A stretch of DNA of 64,000 bases from Pseudomonas lini (GCF_030812475.1 NZ_JAUSSR010000001.1:744001-808000), one strand, 5' to 3'. Positions 55,161 through 63,350 are shown, counted from the first letter of the stretch. A program made the numbers and translations. Notes: generated from the letters alone by a model not told the origin.

Positions 55161-55182
55161 AGCAGCTCGGTCAATATCAAGG
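55158..55182 (+). promoter_or_regulatory. Cassette 2 upstream decoy (a1 and b1 segments)
   Basis: TTTAGCAG (55158-55165) as in cassette 1, but b1 is now ATCAAGG (55176-55182). It is complementary to the changed loop segment CCTTGAT of the cassette 2 RNA. Confidence 0.7.
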
Positions 55183-55239
55183 TACGCCAGTGTCGCTCTT
55201 GGCCAGTCCGCGCCTCCGTTGTGAGGCAGGTCTGCGTTA

Positions 55240-55314
55240 TGGCGGCTGTGCGTGGGGCACTTCGGTGCGCCGGGTTCCTTGATCCCTGGTCTGCTAACCC
55301 GCGTACAGTCGTCA
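55240..55314 (+). ncRNA. C4-like antisense RNA, cassette 2
   Basis: Same fold as in cassette 1. The closing stem TGGCGGC / GTCGTCA is kept through G-U pairs. The TTCG hairpin and the CGGGTT / AACCCG hairpin are identical. In the loop, a' CTGCTAA (55291-55297) is unchanged. b' is CCTTGATCC (55277-55285), a nine-base perfect complement of b2 GGATCAAGG at 55352-55360. The compensatory change of b1, b' and b2 together argues that all three pairings are real. Confidence 0.68.
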
Positions 55315-55323
55315 CCTTTTTCG

Positions 55324-55362
55324 TTTAGCAGCGATGGGGTAACGGCTCCATGGATCAAGGAG
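55324..55362 (+). promoter_or_regulatory. Cassette 2 target site (a2 and b2) over the ribosome binding site
   Basis: a2 TTTAGCAG (55324-55331) and b2 GGATCAAGG (55352-55360). b2 overlaps the Shine-Dalgarno AAGGAG (55357-55362), seven bases before the ATG at 55370. Confidence 0.7.
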
Positions 55363-55369
55363 TTTTATC

Positions 55370-55699
55370 ATGATCAGATCGACACCCAGTCCTCCAGAGT
55401 CAAAAACCTCAAGTGAATCCGCCGACCTTTCTGGCGATTCCTACAAGTCCCGCATTCACCAAGCCAAGATCGCATCCCACAAACCCAGCACGATGTTCGT
55501 CATCGCCCCCGACATCAATACCGAAACCCTGTTGGCCCACGCCTGTGAATCCCTGGCCTCGGCGAGTGTCATGGCCAGTGATTTCGCCGGGTTCCTGGAA
55601 GGGTCGCAGCGCAACACGATGCTGGGCATTCAGCAGGTCATCATGCTGGCCGAATTGACGGTAAATCGAGCACTGGATAACGTCGATCCGCAGGATTGA
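55370..55699 (+). CDS. DUF6124/DUF3077-like small protein, cassette 2
   Basis: A 109-residue paralogue of the protein at 53256. Residues 1-12 (MIRSTPSPPESK) and the helical domain TMFVIAPDINTETLLAHACESLASASVMASDFAGFLEGSQRNTMLGIQQVIMLAELTVNRALDNVDPQD are nearly the same. Residues 13-37 are unrelated or diverged. The function is unknown. The leader predicts repression by its own C4-like RNA but not by that of cassette 1. Confidence 0.8.
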   Translation: MIRSTPSPPESKTSSESADLSGDSYKSRIHQAKIASHKPSTMFVIAPDINTETLLAHACESLASASVMASDFAGFLEGSQRNTMLGIQQVIMLAELTVNRALDNVDPQD

Positions 55700-55703
55700 C
55701 CCG

Positions 55704-55740
55704 CCTGATCGTTCCCATGTCGACCCGTCCGCGTGGGAAT
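55704..55740. repeat. Right-end inverted repeat of cassette 2
   Basis: CCTGATCGTTCCCA (55704-55717) is the exact reverse complement (14 of 14) of the left end of cassette 1 at 52889-52902. It is followed by CGCGTGGGAATGCA as at cassette 1. Confidence 0.6.
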
Positions 55741-55764
55741 GCAGGGCCTCTATCCGGACAGGGG

Positions 55765-55875
55765 GCTGGCCAGCGGGTTGATATATGCCGAGGTTTCTCG
55801 GCGCGAAGGGGTCAGCGACACGTCATTGTCCAGCTGGCGCAAGCAGCTCAGTATGAAGGAAATGCGGTGTCCGAA
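55765..55875 (+). pseudogene. IS3-type transposase OrfA fragment
   Basis: The translated stretch EVSRREGVSDTSLSSWRKQLSMKE resembles the helix-turn-helix of IS3-family OrfA (pattern VARREGVS-x-xSLYxWRKQ). Nothing else of an insertion sequence is present. A short match to the MFS gene (CTGGCCAGCGGGTTGAT, near 55764) directly precedes it. Confidence 0.5.
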
Positions 55876-55887
55876 AACAAGCCGCAC

Positions 55888-56445
55888 TCAAACAACTTGT
55901 GGCAGCCAAAGCGCGATCTGCGGAAACACGATCAAAAGAACGATCAACAGCAGCAATACGAGACAGAAAGGCAAGGCGCCGTACACCACGTCGAGGAAGC
56001 TGCCTTTGTTGCGGATGCTCTGCACCACGAACAGATTCATCCCAAATGGCGGGGTTATCTGACCCATTTCGCACAGGATGATGAGGATCACTCCAAACCA
56101 CAGCGGATCAAAACCCAGTGCCACGATAACCGGTACCACCAGAGGTGCTGTGGTGATCAACATGGCCAGCGTATCCATGAAGCAGCCCAGGACGATGTAG
56201 AACAGGATGATGGCCAGTAGCGTGCTAAATCGCGCCGACTACCAGGCTGAAGATAGCCAGCGGCGGCAACAGGTCCGGAATGCTGGCTCGTCGCTCCGCC
56301 CAGGTTGAATGCTCCTTTTTGCCACCCGGTCCTGGGCGGATCAAGCAGGCCAGGACGTTCATTGTCACGAACATCAAGCTGAGCAGAATCCCTGGAATGG
56401 TCGCTGCCAAGTAAAGCTTGGGTACGGCAAGGGTGATGCCCTTGC
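55888..56445 (-). pseudogene. Remnant of TRAP transporter large permease (DctM)
   Basis: Two segments in different frames match the DctM family. The first is GITLAVPKLYLAATIPGILLSLMFVTMNVLACLIRP up to LAIFSLVVGAI (about 56445-56225). The second is LLAIILFYIVLGCFMDTLAMLITTAPLVVPVIVALGFDPLWFGVILIILCEMGQITPPFGMNLFVVQSI to the natural stop at 55888. The middle of the protein (about 100 residues) and the N-terminal half are deleted. It probably belonged to the adjacent alcohol oxidation region or to an element that inserted there. Confidence 0.75.
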
Positions 56446-56473
56446 GTGGCGTTTTGCTTTTTCAGCCTTTTTC

Positions 56474-56517
56474 GCGCAACACCTGTCCCGCTGTGTCGCG
56501 AGAAGCGCAACACCTGT
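56474..56517. promoter_or_regulatory. Candidate enhancer sites for the sigma-54 activator
   Basis: A perfect 13-bp direct repeat GCGCAACACCTGT at 56474-56486 and 56505-56517, spaced 31 bp (about three helical turns). An inverted half-site TGTGTCGCG (56492-56500) lies between them. The position, 85-125 bp upstream of the -24 box, is typical of upstream activator sites bound by enhancer-binding proteins. Confidence 0.55.
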
Positions 56518-56599
56518 AGCGATGACGGGTTACCGGATGGCAAGGCTTCTTGCGCCCTACACCCCGCGAACCAAGGGCGCCAGACCTGTTGAGACAACC

Positions 56600-56615
56600 T
56601 GGCATGAGCGTTGCT
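56600..56615 (+). promoter_or_regulatory. Sigma-54 promoter (-24/-12)
   Basis: TGGCATGAGCGTTGCT fits the consensus TGGCACG-N4-TTGCW with one mismatch. The invariant GG (56601-56602) and GC (56613-56614) are separated by the required ten bases. Transcription would start near 56626, about 46 bp before the dehydrogenase ATG. Confidence 0.75.
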
Positions 56616-56671
56616 CCGTCATGGTTGCGCAGCGAAAAGACTGCGCCACTAATAAGAACAGGACTGACCCC

Positions 56672-58852
56672 ATGAGACAGATTGGCCATGCCTCCCTCTC
56701 CGGCGCTCGATCTACCGTCGCCGGTATCCCTTTGAAATCCTTGGCGGGTGCTTTGCTGTTAAGCCTGGCCGCCACCAGCGCCCTGGCCGTGGATATGCCG
56801 GCCAATGTCGACAGCCAGCGCTTGATTGCCGCCGACAAGGAACCCGGCAACTGGATGAGCACCGGGCGCACTTACGACGAGCAGCGCTACAGCCCGCTGA
56901 AAGCGATCACTGACCAGAATGTCGGCCAGCTGGGTCTGGCCTGGAGTTACAAGCTTGATCTGGATCGCGGTGTGGAAGCCACGCCGATTGTGGTCGATGG
57001 TGTGATGTACACCACCGGGCCGTTCTCGGTGGTGTATGCGCTGGATGCACGTGACGGCAAGCTGATTTGGAAGTACGACCCGCAGTCGGACCGCAACCGC
57101 GCGGGCGAGGCCTGCTGTGATGCGGTCAACCGTGGTGTGGCGGTGTGGAAAGGCAAGGTCTATGTCGGGGTGCTCGACGGCCGGCTGGAGGCCATCGATG
57201 CCAAGACCGGTCAACGCGCCTGGTCGGTCGATACCCGAGCCGACGACAAGCGCAGTTACACCATCACCGGCGCGCCACGGGTGGTCAACGGCAAGGTGGT
57301 GATCGGCAATGGCGGCGCCGAGTTTGGTGTGCGCGGCTATGTCACCGCCTATGACGCCGAAACGGGCAAAGAGGCCTGGCGTTTCTATACCGTACCGGGT
57401 GATCCCAAGCTGCCGCCGGAAGGCAAGGGCATGGAAATCGCCGCCAAGACCTGGCACGGAGATGCCTTCGTCGAGCAGGGCGGCGGCGGGACGGCCTGGG
57501 ACTCGTTTGCCTTCGACCCGGACCTGAACCTGCTGTATATCGGCGTCGGCAACGGTTCGCTCTGGGACCCGAAATGGCGCAGCCAGGCCAAGGGCGACAA
57601 CCTGTTCCTGTCGTCGATTGTCGCGGTCAATGCCGATACCGGCGAATACGTCTGGCACTACCAGACCACCCCGGGCGACGCGTGGGACTACACCGCCACC
57701 CAGCATATGATCCTGGCCGAACTGCCGATCAACGGTAAACCACGCAAGGTGCTGATGCAGGCGCCGAAGAACGGGTTCTTCTATGTGATCGACCGCGCCA
57801 CCGGCGAGCTGCTTTCAGCCAAGGGTATCGTGCCGCAAAGCTGGACAAAGGGCATGGACATGAAGACCGGCCGGCCGATCTTCGATGACGAGAACGCCGC
57901 GTATTGGAAGGACGGCAAGCGCAAGCTGGTGACGCCGGCTTTCTGGGGGGCTCATGACTGGCAGCCGATGTCCTACAACCCGAACACCGGGCTGGTGTAT
58001 ATCCCGGCCCATATCATGTCGGCCTACTACGAGCACATCCCCGAAGCGCCCAAGCGCAATCCGTTCAAGAGTATGTACCAGTTGGGCCTGCGTACCGGAA
58101 TGATGCCGGAGAATGTCGACGGCCTGCTGGAAATGGCCAAGGGCTGGTCGGGCAAGCTGATCGCCTGGGATCCGGTCAAACAGGAGCGGGTCTGGGAAGT
58201 GCCCTACGTGACGATCTTCAACGGTGGCACCTTGAGCACGGCCGGTAATCTGGTATTCGAAGGCAGTGCCGATGGCCGCGTTATCGCCTATGCCGCCGAC
58301 ACCGGCAATAAACTCTGGGAGCAACCTGCGGCCAGTGGCGTGATGGCCGCACCGATCACCTACAGCGTCGACGGCGAGCAGTACGTGACCTTTATGGCCG
58401 GCTGGGGCGGTGCCTTTTCGACCTTTGCCGGGGCCCTGTCGCTGCGGGCCGGGGTCCAGCCTTTCTCCCAGGTGCTGACCTACAAGATTGGCGGCACCGC
58501 CAAGCTGCGGGAACCGGCACCGCGTCCCGACACCCCGAAACCGCCTGCCCTGAGCACTGACACGGCAGCTATCGAGGCCGGCGCCAAGCTCTACGACGGT
58601 TATTGCTCGCAATGTCATGGCATCCATGCGGTCAGTGGCGGTGTGCTGCCGGACCTGCGCAAATTGACGGCCGAGAAGCACCAGATGTTCCTTGGCATCC
58701 TGTTCGGGGGGCGTGTGCCCGATGGCATGCCGTCGTTTGCCAATGCCTTTACCCCCGAGCAGGTCGACCAGATCCATCAGTACCTGATCAAGCGCTCCCA
58801 CGACCTCCAAAACGAAGGCGAGGCCTGGAAACAGTTCAACGCCAAGCGATAA
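56672..58852 (+). CDS. PQQ-dependent quinohaemoprotein alcohol dehydrogenase
   Basis: A 726-residue periplasmic type II alcohol dehydrogenase. The signal peptide ends at SALA-V (residue 39/40). An eight-bladed propeller follows with the vicinal disulfide GEACCDAV (Cys148-149) near PQQ and tryptophan-docking repeats such as GKLIWKYDP and GEYVWHYQTTPGDAWDYTA. A C-terminal cytochrome c domain has haem motif CSQCH (645-649) and Met ligand candidates in DGMPSFANAF. It oxidises alcohols and passes electrons to the haem and a blue copper or cytochrome acceptor. No pqq genes are nearby. The ATG follows AGGA by eight bases. Confidence 0.93.
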   Translation: MRQIGHASLSGARSTVAGIPLKSLAGALLLSLAATSALAVDMPANVDSQRLIAADKEPGNWMSTGRTYDEQRYSPLKAITDQNVGQLGLAWSYKLDLDRGVEATPIVVDGVMYTTGPFSVVYALDARDGKLIWKYDPQSDRNRAGEACCDAVNRGVAVWKGKVYVGVLDGRLEAIDAKTGQRAWSVDTRADDKRSYTITGAPRVVNGKVVIGNGGAEFGVRGYVTAYDAETGKEAWRFYTVPGDPKLPPEGKGMEIAAKTWHGDAFVEQGGGGTAWDSFAFDPDLNLLYIGVGNGSLWDPKWRSQAKGDNLFLSSIVAVNADTGEYVWHYQTTPGDAWDYTATQHMILAELPINGKPRKVLMQAPKNGFFYVIDRATGELLSAKGIVPQSWTKGMDMKTGRPIFDDENAAYWKDGKRKLVTPAFWGAHDWQPMSYNPNTGLVYIPAHIMSAYYEHIPEAPKRNPFKSMYQLGLRTGMMPENVDGLLEMAKGWSGKLIAWDPVKQERVWEVPYVTIFNGGTLSTAGNLVFEGSADGRVIAYAADTGNKLWEQPAASGVMAAPITYSVDGEQYVTFMAGWGGAFSTFAGALSLRAGVQPFSQVLTYKIGGTAKLREPAPRPDTPKPPALSTDTAAIEAGAKLYDGYCSQCHGIHAVSGGVLPDLRKLTAEKHQMFLGILFGGRVPDGMPSFANAFTPEQVDQIHQYLIKRSHDLQNEGEAWKQFNAKR

Positions 58853-58877
58853 GTCCCCCGACGAGAGAGACGCGAAT

Positions 58878-60311
58878 ATGAGTGACACCATCTACCAGAA
58901 CTACATCGCCAATGCTTTTGTCGCCAGCGACGAGCATCTTGAGGTGCATAACCCGGCCAACGGCCAGTTGCTCGGGCGCGTGCCCCAAGGCAGCGGCGCC
59001 GAAGTTGAGCAGGCCATTGCTGCCGCGCGCCAGGCCCAGAAGGCCTGGGCCGCCCGGCCGGCCATCGAGCGTGCGGGTTACCTGCGCAAAATCGCCAGCA
59101 AGGTGCGCGAACACGGCGAACGCCTGGCGCGAATCATTACTGCCGAACAGGGCAAGGTGCTGGAACTGGCCCGGGTCGAAGTGAATTTCACGGCCGACTA
59201 TCTCGACTATATGGCCGAGTGGGCGCGGCGCCTGGAAGGCGAAGTGCTGAGTAGCGACCGGGCCGGCGAGAGCATCTTTTTGTTGCGCAAACCTCTGGGC
59301 GTAGTTGCCGGGATTTTGCCCTGGAACTTCCCGTTCTTCCTGATTGCCCGCAAAATGGCGCCGGCGCTGTTGACCGGTAACACTATCGTGATCAAGCCGA
59401 GCGAAGAAACGCCGATCAACTGCTTCGAGTTCGCCCGTCTGGTGGCCGAGACCGATCTGCCCGCCGGCGTCTTCAACGTGGTGTGCGGCACCGGTGCAAC
59501 GGTCGGCGCCGCGCTCACAAGCCATCCGGGCATCGACCTGATCAGTTTTACCGGCAGCGTCGGCACCGGTTCGCGGATCATGGCCGCCGCGGCGCCGAAT
59601 ATCACCAAGCTCAATCTGGAATTGGGTGGCAAGGCACCGGCGATTGTTCTGGCGGATGCGGACCTGGACCTCGCTGTCAGGGCTATAACCGCCTCGCGGG
59701 TGATCAATACCGGGCAAGTGTGCAATTGCGCCGAGCGGGTCTACGTCGAGCGCAAGGTCGCCGATGCGTTCATCGAACGTATAGCGGCGTCCATGGCCGC
59801 CACGCGGTATGGCGACCCCATGGCCGAAAGCGGCCTGGATATGGGCCCGCTAATCAATCGCGCGGCGCTGGACAAGGTAGCGCACATGGTCCGTACCGCC
59901 AGCGGCCAAGGCGCGCAGGTGATCACCGGCGGCGCGGTGGGCGATCTGGGCCAGGGTTTCCACTATCAGCCAACAGTCCTGGCCGGCTGTTCGGCCGACA
60001 TGGAAATCATGCGCAAGGAGATCTTTGGCCCGGTCCTGCCCATCCAGATTGTCGATGATCTGGACGAGGCGATTGCGCTGTCCAACGACAGCGAGTACGG
60101 CCTGACCTCGTCGATCTACACCGCCAGCCTAAGCGCCGCGCTGCAAGCAACCCGCGCGCTGGATTTCGGCGAAACCTATATCAACCGCGAGAACTTTGAA
60201 GCCATGCAAGGCTTCCATGCCGGAACGCGCAAGTCCGGCATTGGCGGTGCCGATGGCAAGCATGGGCTGTACGAGTACACCCACACCCATGTGGTGTATA
60301 TCCAGGCCTGA
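58878..60311 (+). CDS. aldA: Aldehyde dehydrogenase, AldA (lactaldehyde/glycolaldehyde) type
   Basis: A 477-residue NAD-dependent aldehyde dehydrogenase closely resembling E. coli AldA over its length: AEWARRLEGEVL, ILPWNFPFFLIARKMAPALLTGNTIVIKPSEETP, NLELGGKAPAIV with the general base Glu, INTGQVCNCAERVYVE with catalytic Cys282, and GETYINRENFEAMQGFHAGTRKSGIGGADGKHGLYEY. AldA substrates are lactaldehyde and glycolaldehyde. With the PQQ dehydrogenase 25 bp upstream, it suggests oxidation of a diol or short alcohol to the acid. RBS GAGAGA. Confidence 0.92.
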   Translation: MSDTIYQNYIANAFVASDEHLEVHNPANGQLLGRVPQGSGAEVEQAIAAARQAQKAWAARPAIERAGYLRKIASKVREHGERLARIITAEQGKVLELARVEVNFTADYLDYMAEWARRLEGEVLSSDRAGESIFLLRKPLGVVAGILPWNFPFFLIARKMAPALLTGNTIVIKPSEETPINCFEFARLVAETDLPAGVFNVVCGTGATVGAALTSHPGIDLISFTGSVGTGSRIMAAAAPNITKLNLELGGKAPAIVLADADLDLAVRAITASRVINTGQVCNCAERVYVERKVADAFIERIAASMAATRYGDPMAESGLDMGPLINRAALDKVAHMVRTASGQGAQVITGGAVGDLGQGFHYQPTVLAGCSADMEIMRKEIFGPVLPIQIVDDLDEAIALSNDSEYGLTSSIYTASLSAALQATRALDFGETYINRENFEAMQGFHAGTRKSGIGGADGKHGLYEYTHTHVVYIQA

Positions 60312-60325
60312 CAGGTCGACCGAGA

Positions 60326-60368
60326 TAAAAAAACGCCCAGGCCGGGTGAGCGGTCTGGGCGTTTTTTA
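60326..60368. terminator. Bidirectional terminator between aldA and the regulator
   Basis: Stem AACGCCCAG / CTGGGCGTT flanked by a seven-A tract on the left and a six-T tract on the right, serving both convergent genes. Confidence 0.85.
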
Positions 60369-60374
60369 TGGGGC

Positions 60375-62309
60375 TCAAAGGCGATCGTTGGGTTGCACCA
60401 ACTGGTGCTTTTTCATCTGCCGATACAGCGTCGAGCGTGCGACGCCCAGCTCGGTGGCCACCGCGCTGATATTCCATCGGTGCCGGCGCAGCGTCGCCAG
60501 CAGGTTCGACACTTGAGGATCGCTGTTTGCAGGCTGCCTGGGCGTTTGGGCGTGCACGTCGCTCTGTAGCAGTTCGCCCGGCAGACAGTCCAGGTCGACA
60601 TGGCCGTCTTCGGCCAGCGCCACCGCGTAGCGCAGGGTATTGAGCAACTGGCGGATATTGCCGGGCCAAGGTGCGTCAAGCAGGCATTGGCGTGCCTGGG
60701 TGGTGAGCTGTGCACCCTCGGCCTGGCTATCGAGCAACTGCTGGATCAATTGCGCGCGGTCAGTGCGTTCGCGCAAAGGGGGCAGGTTGAGGGTCATGCC
60801 GTTGAGGCGATAGAACAGGTCCTCGCGAAAGTCCTTGTTGCGCAACATGCCCTGCAGGTCTTGGTGCGTCGCGCAAATCACCTGGATATCCAACGCAACC
60901 GGTATCTGGGCGCCGAGGGGGGAAATCTCGCGTTCGGCCAGCACCCGCAACAGGCGGGTTTGCAAATGGGCCGGCATATCGCCGATCTCGTCGAGAAACA
61001 GCGTGCCGCCATTGGCCAGTTCGAGCTTGCCCTTCATGCCTTTTTTCTCGGCACCGGTAAAGCTGCCGCCACGGTAGCCGAACAGTTCGCTCTCGATCAG
61101 GCTCTCCGGAATCGCCGCGCAGTTCAGTGCGATAAATGGCCCCCCCTGGCGCGCGCTGGCTTGGTGGATCGCCCGGGCAAACGCCTCTTTGCCGGTGCCG
61201 GTCTCCCCGGTAATCAAGATGGCGATGTCCTTGTCGATGACTTTGCGCAGGCGTCGCACGACCTGTTGCAGTGTCGGATCAGTGCCGGCCAATTGCTCAA
61301 GGTCGGGATAACGCGGACGCTGCGCCCTGGCTGGCATTGGCATTGGCATTGGCATTGGCGCCAGGCGGTGCTGGTCCGAGGGGATGCGCAAGCTCAGGTC
61401 CAACAAGGCTTCGTCATGCCGGGGCCGCAAGCGCAACCCCCGGGCGCCGCCATTGGTGAGGCGCAGTAACTCGTCGACCCCCATGGGCAGCAACTGATCG
61501 ATGAGGCCGCCCAGCAGATGGCGGCCGCTGGCTTGGTCGTGGGCAACAAAAGCCGCATGATTGGCGCCTATCACCCGGCCGCTATCGTCCACGGCCAGTA
61601 GTTGCTCATTGGCCGGATCAGCGATTTCATCGACGGGCTTGAGCCAGAGGGTCAGGCGGTCCCGATAGCGTTGGCGAAAGTGTGCGTTCTCGATCAGGCG
61701 GGCATACAGGATCACCAGTTGCAGGGTCAGGTACTGGCTTTCCTTCGGTCCATCGCTATTGAGGCAGGTGGCGTTCAGGCAACCCTGCAGCAAGCCCTGG
61801 GCATCGAAGATCGGTGCGACGGAACAGCTCAGGCGCGCGTTGGACGTGAGGAAATGCTCCTCGCGATGGATGATCAGTGGCTGGGCCGCAGCCAAGGTAG
61901 TGCCGATGCCATTGGTGCCGGCGATGGACTCGTCCCAGCGCGCCCCAACCACCAGCCCCGAACGCACATACGGGGCATGCTGGTTGGGTAGGCGAGCATC
62001 GAGGGTAATGCCGTCCGCGTCGCTGAGTAGTACCGCGAAACCGGCCGGCACTACGCGTCGGGCCAAGCCGCTGACGCCCTGGCTGGCGATATCGAGGTAC
62101 TGCTGGTGGCGTTGTTGATGCTGACGGATATCCTCGGCGCAAAGAATTTCCAGGCGGGCGGCTGTGGCGGGATCGAGTCGATGCTCCATGACGCTGCGGT
62201 ACCAGGACTGGGCAATCACCCCGTCCGGGCGGATCCGCCGTCCGGGAAAATGCTCGTTGACGAAGGCTGCGAGTTCGCTCGGGTGGGTCTGCGCGCTAGG
62301 CCGAGTCAT
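60375..62309 (-). CDS. Sigma-54-dependent enhancer-binding protein, AcoR type
   Basis: A 644-residue activator. The N-terminal part (1-320) has the AcoR-like GAF region (SWYRSVMEHRLDP, SLARR-type start, SIAGTNGIGTTLAAAQPLIIHREEHFLTSNARLSCSVAPIFD). The AAA+ domain has Walker A GETGTGKE near residue 370, the sigma-54 contact loop GSFTGA (GAFTGA variant) near 415 and Walker B GGTLFLDEIGDM. A Fis-type HTH ends the protein (NISAVATELGVARSTLYRQMKKH). A Pro-Met repeat lies in the linker. It most likely activates the facing alcohol oxidation operon. Confidence 0.92.
   Translation of the reverse strand: MTRPSAQTHPSELAAFVNEHFPGRRIRPDGVIAQSWYRSVMEHRLDPATAARLEILCAEDIRQHQQRHQQYLDIASQGVSGLARRVVPAGFAVLLSDADGITLDARLPNQHAPYVRSGLVVGARWDESIAGTNGIGTTLAAAQPLIIHREEHFLTSNARLSCSVAPIFDAQGLLQGCLNATCLNSDGPKESQYLTLQLVILYARLIENAHFRQRYRDRLTLWLKPVDEIADPANEQLLAVDDSGRVIGANHAAFVAHDQASGRHLLGGLIDQLLPMGVDELLRLTNGGARGLRLRPRHDEALLDLSLRIPSDQHRLAPMPMPMPMPARAQRPRYPDLEQLAGTDPTLQQVVRRLRKVIDKDIAILITGETGTGKEAFARAIHQASARQGGPFIALNCAAIPESLIESELFGYRGGSFTGAEKKGMKGKLELANGGTLFLDEIGDMPAHLQTRLLRVLAEREISPLGAQIPVALDIQVICATHQDLQGMLRNKDFREDLFYRLNGMTLNLPPLRERTDRAQLIQQLLDSQAEGAQLTTQARQCLLDAPWPGNIRQLLNTLRYAVALAEDGHVDLDCLPGELLQSDVHAQTPRQPANSDPQVSNLLATLRRHRWNISAVATELGVARSTLYRQMKKHQLVQPNDRL
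61335..61361. repeat. ATTGGC microsatellite inside the regulator gene
   Basis: Four tandem copies of a six-base unit (GGCATT) encode a Met-Pro dipeptide repeat in the linker between the sensor and AAA+ domains. Slippage would add or remove dipeptides in frame. Confidence 0.85.
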
Positions 62310-62840
62310 TAAACCTCCGTGTAGTGCGCCGCTCCAGAAGGACGAGCACGGCGATCTTGTTATAGGTGCGACAAGTCACGATCATCAGGGTACCAAGATA
62401 GCCTCTGACGGCGTCCAGCGCTATGGCTGGGGCTTGCGATAAAACTTCGACCACCCGACAAGCAATGGGCCAATCGAGACAAAGACGGCGATCAGCAGCA
62501 GATAAAGTTACCGCGAGCGGAGCGAGCCACCCTTGGCGAATGCTCGTTGATTCATCCAGACACCGGTCAAAAACCCCATCAGCTACCGATTGATCATCAA
62601 CCTGAACAGCAGTAAGGACTTTGGCCAGTGTTTTACATGATCACCCGCACCCGCGCGACGTCGTCCAGTGCCTGTTCCAACCCCGTTCGATAGTGAAAAG
62701 GCCGACGTCTGTGAGGAGGTTCCCGCAATTTTGTCCATACTCGACCTACGCTTGATCGACCAGCACCTGGCCGAACAGGTAATCGATATTTGCATCGACC
62801 TCTGTTACAGGGATAGGCGCGGTCAGAGAGAAACTCAAAA
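62310..62840. other. Gap with a membrane-protein relic
   Basis: About 530 bp without an intact gene. On the minus strand, 62421-62508 reads LYLLLIAVFVSIGPLLVGWSKFYRKPQP then stop, which looks like the last helix and tail of a lost inner-membrane transporter. The rest (62520-62830) has no recognisable protein. The left end should hold the promoter of the regulator gene. Confidence 0.45.
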
Positions 62841-63296
62841 ATGGATTGTCAGATTCGTCTCGCAACAACCAGGGACGCAGCAGCGATCAGTCACGTGGTG
62901 ATCAGCGCGCTGCGCGAGTCCAATGCGCAGGATTATCCGGCCGATATCATCGCGCGAGTGGAGCAGGGCTTCTCTGCGCAGGGGATCAGTCAGTTGATGA
63001 TGCAGCGCCGGGTTTATGTGGCGTCCATCAATCAACGTGTCGTCGCGACCGCCAGCCTGGATGGGGACGTTGTACGAAGCGTCTTTGTCGACCCGCAACA
63101 CCAGGGCGCCGGAATTGGTCGCAAGCTTATGGACGTGATTCATTCGGCCGCTCTTGAACTGGGCCTCGATGTTCTGCACGTGCCGTCTTCAATCACCGCA
63201 GAGGGCTTTTATGCCGCGCTGGGTTTTCGGAAAGTGCGGGATGAATTTCACGGAGCCGAGCGCACCATCGTCATGCAGAGGTTGTTAATGCAATAG
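62841..63296 (+). CDS. GNAT family N-acetyltransferase
   Basis: A 151-residue acetyltransferase with the loop VDPQHQGAGIGRKLMDVIHSAALELGLDVLHVPSSITAEGFYAALGFRKV and an N-terminal block TRDAAAISHVVISALRESNAQDYPADIIARVEQGFS. This subgroup is annotated as GNAT with unknown substrate. It stands alone between a relic region and REP repeats. A weak GAGAG precedes the ATG. Confidence 0.87.
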   Translation: MDCQIRLATTRDAAAISHVVISALRESNAQDYPADIIARVEQGFSAQGISQLMMQRRVYVASINQRVVATASLDGDVVRSVFVDPQHQGAGIGRKLMDVIHSAALELGLDVLHVPSSITAEGFYAALGFRKVRDEFHGAERTIVMQRLLMQ

Positions 63297-63350
63297 CGGA
63301 TCTTGATGCGAATCCACCTGGACTATGTGCTCGAATACGGCGGTGATTCC

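Noticed and set aside
56535..56553. Alternative sigma-54 promoter TGGCAAGGCTTCTTGCG
   Set aside because: The GG and GC elements are eleven instead of ten bases apart, and a correctly spaced site lies 65 bp downstream.
62668..62901. 77-codon plus-strand frame upstream of the last GNAT gene
   Set aside because: No family resemblance; overlaps the GNAT start in another frame.
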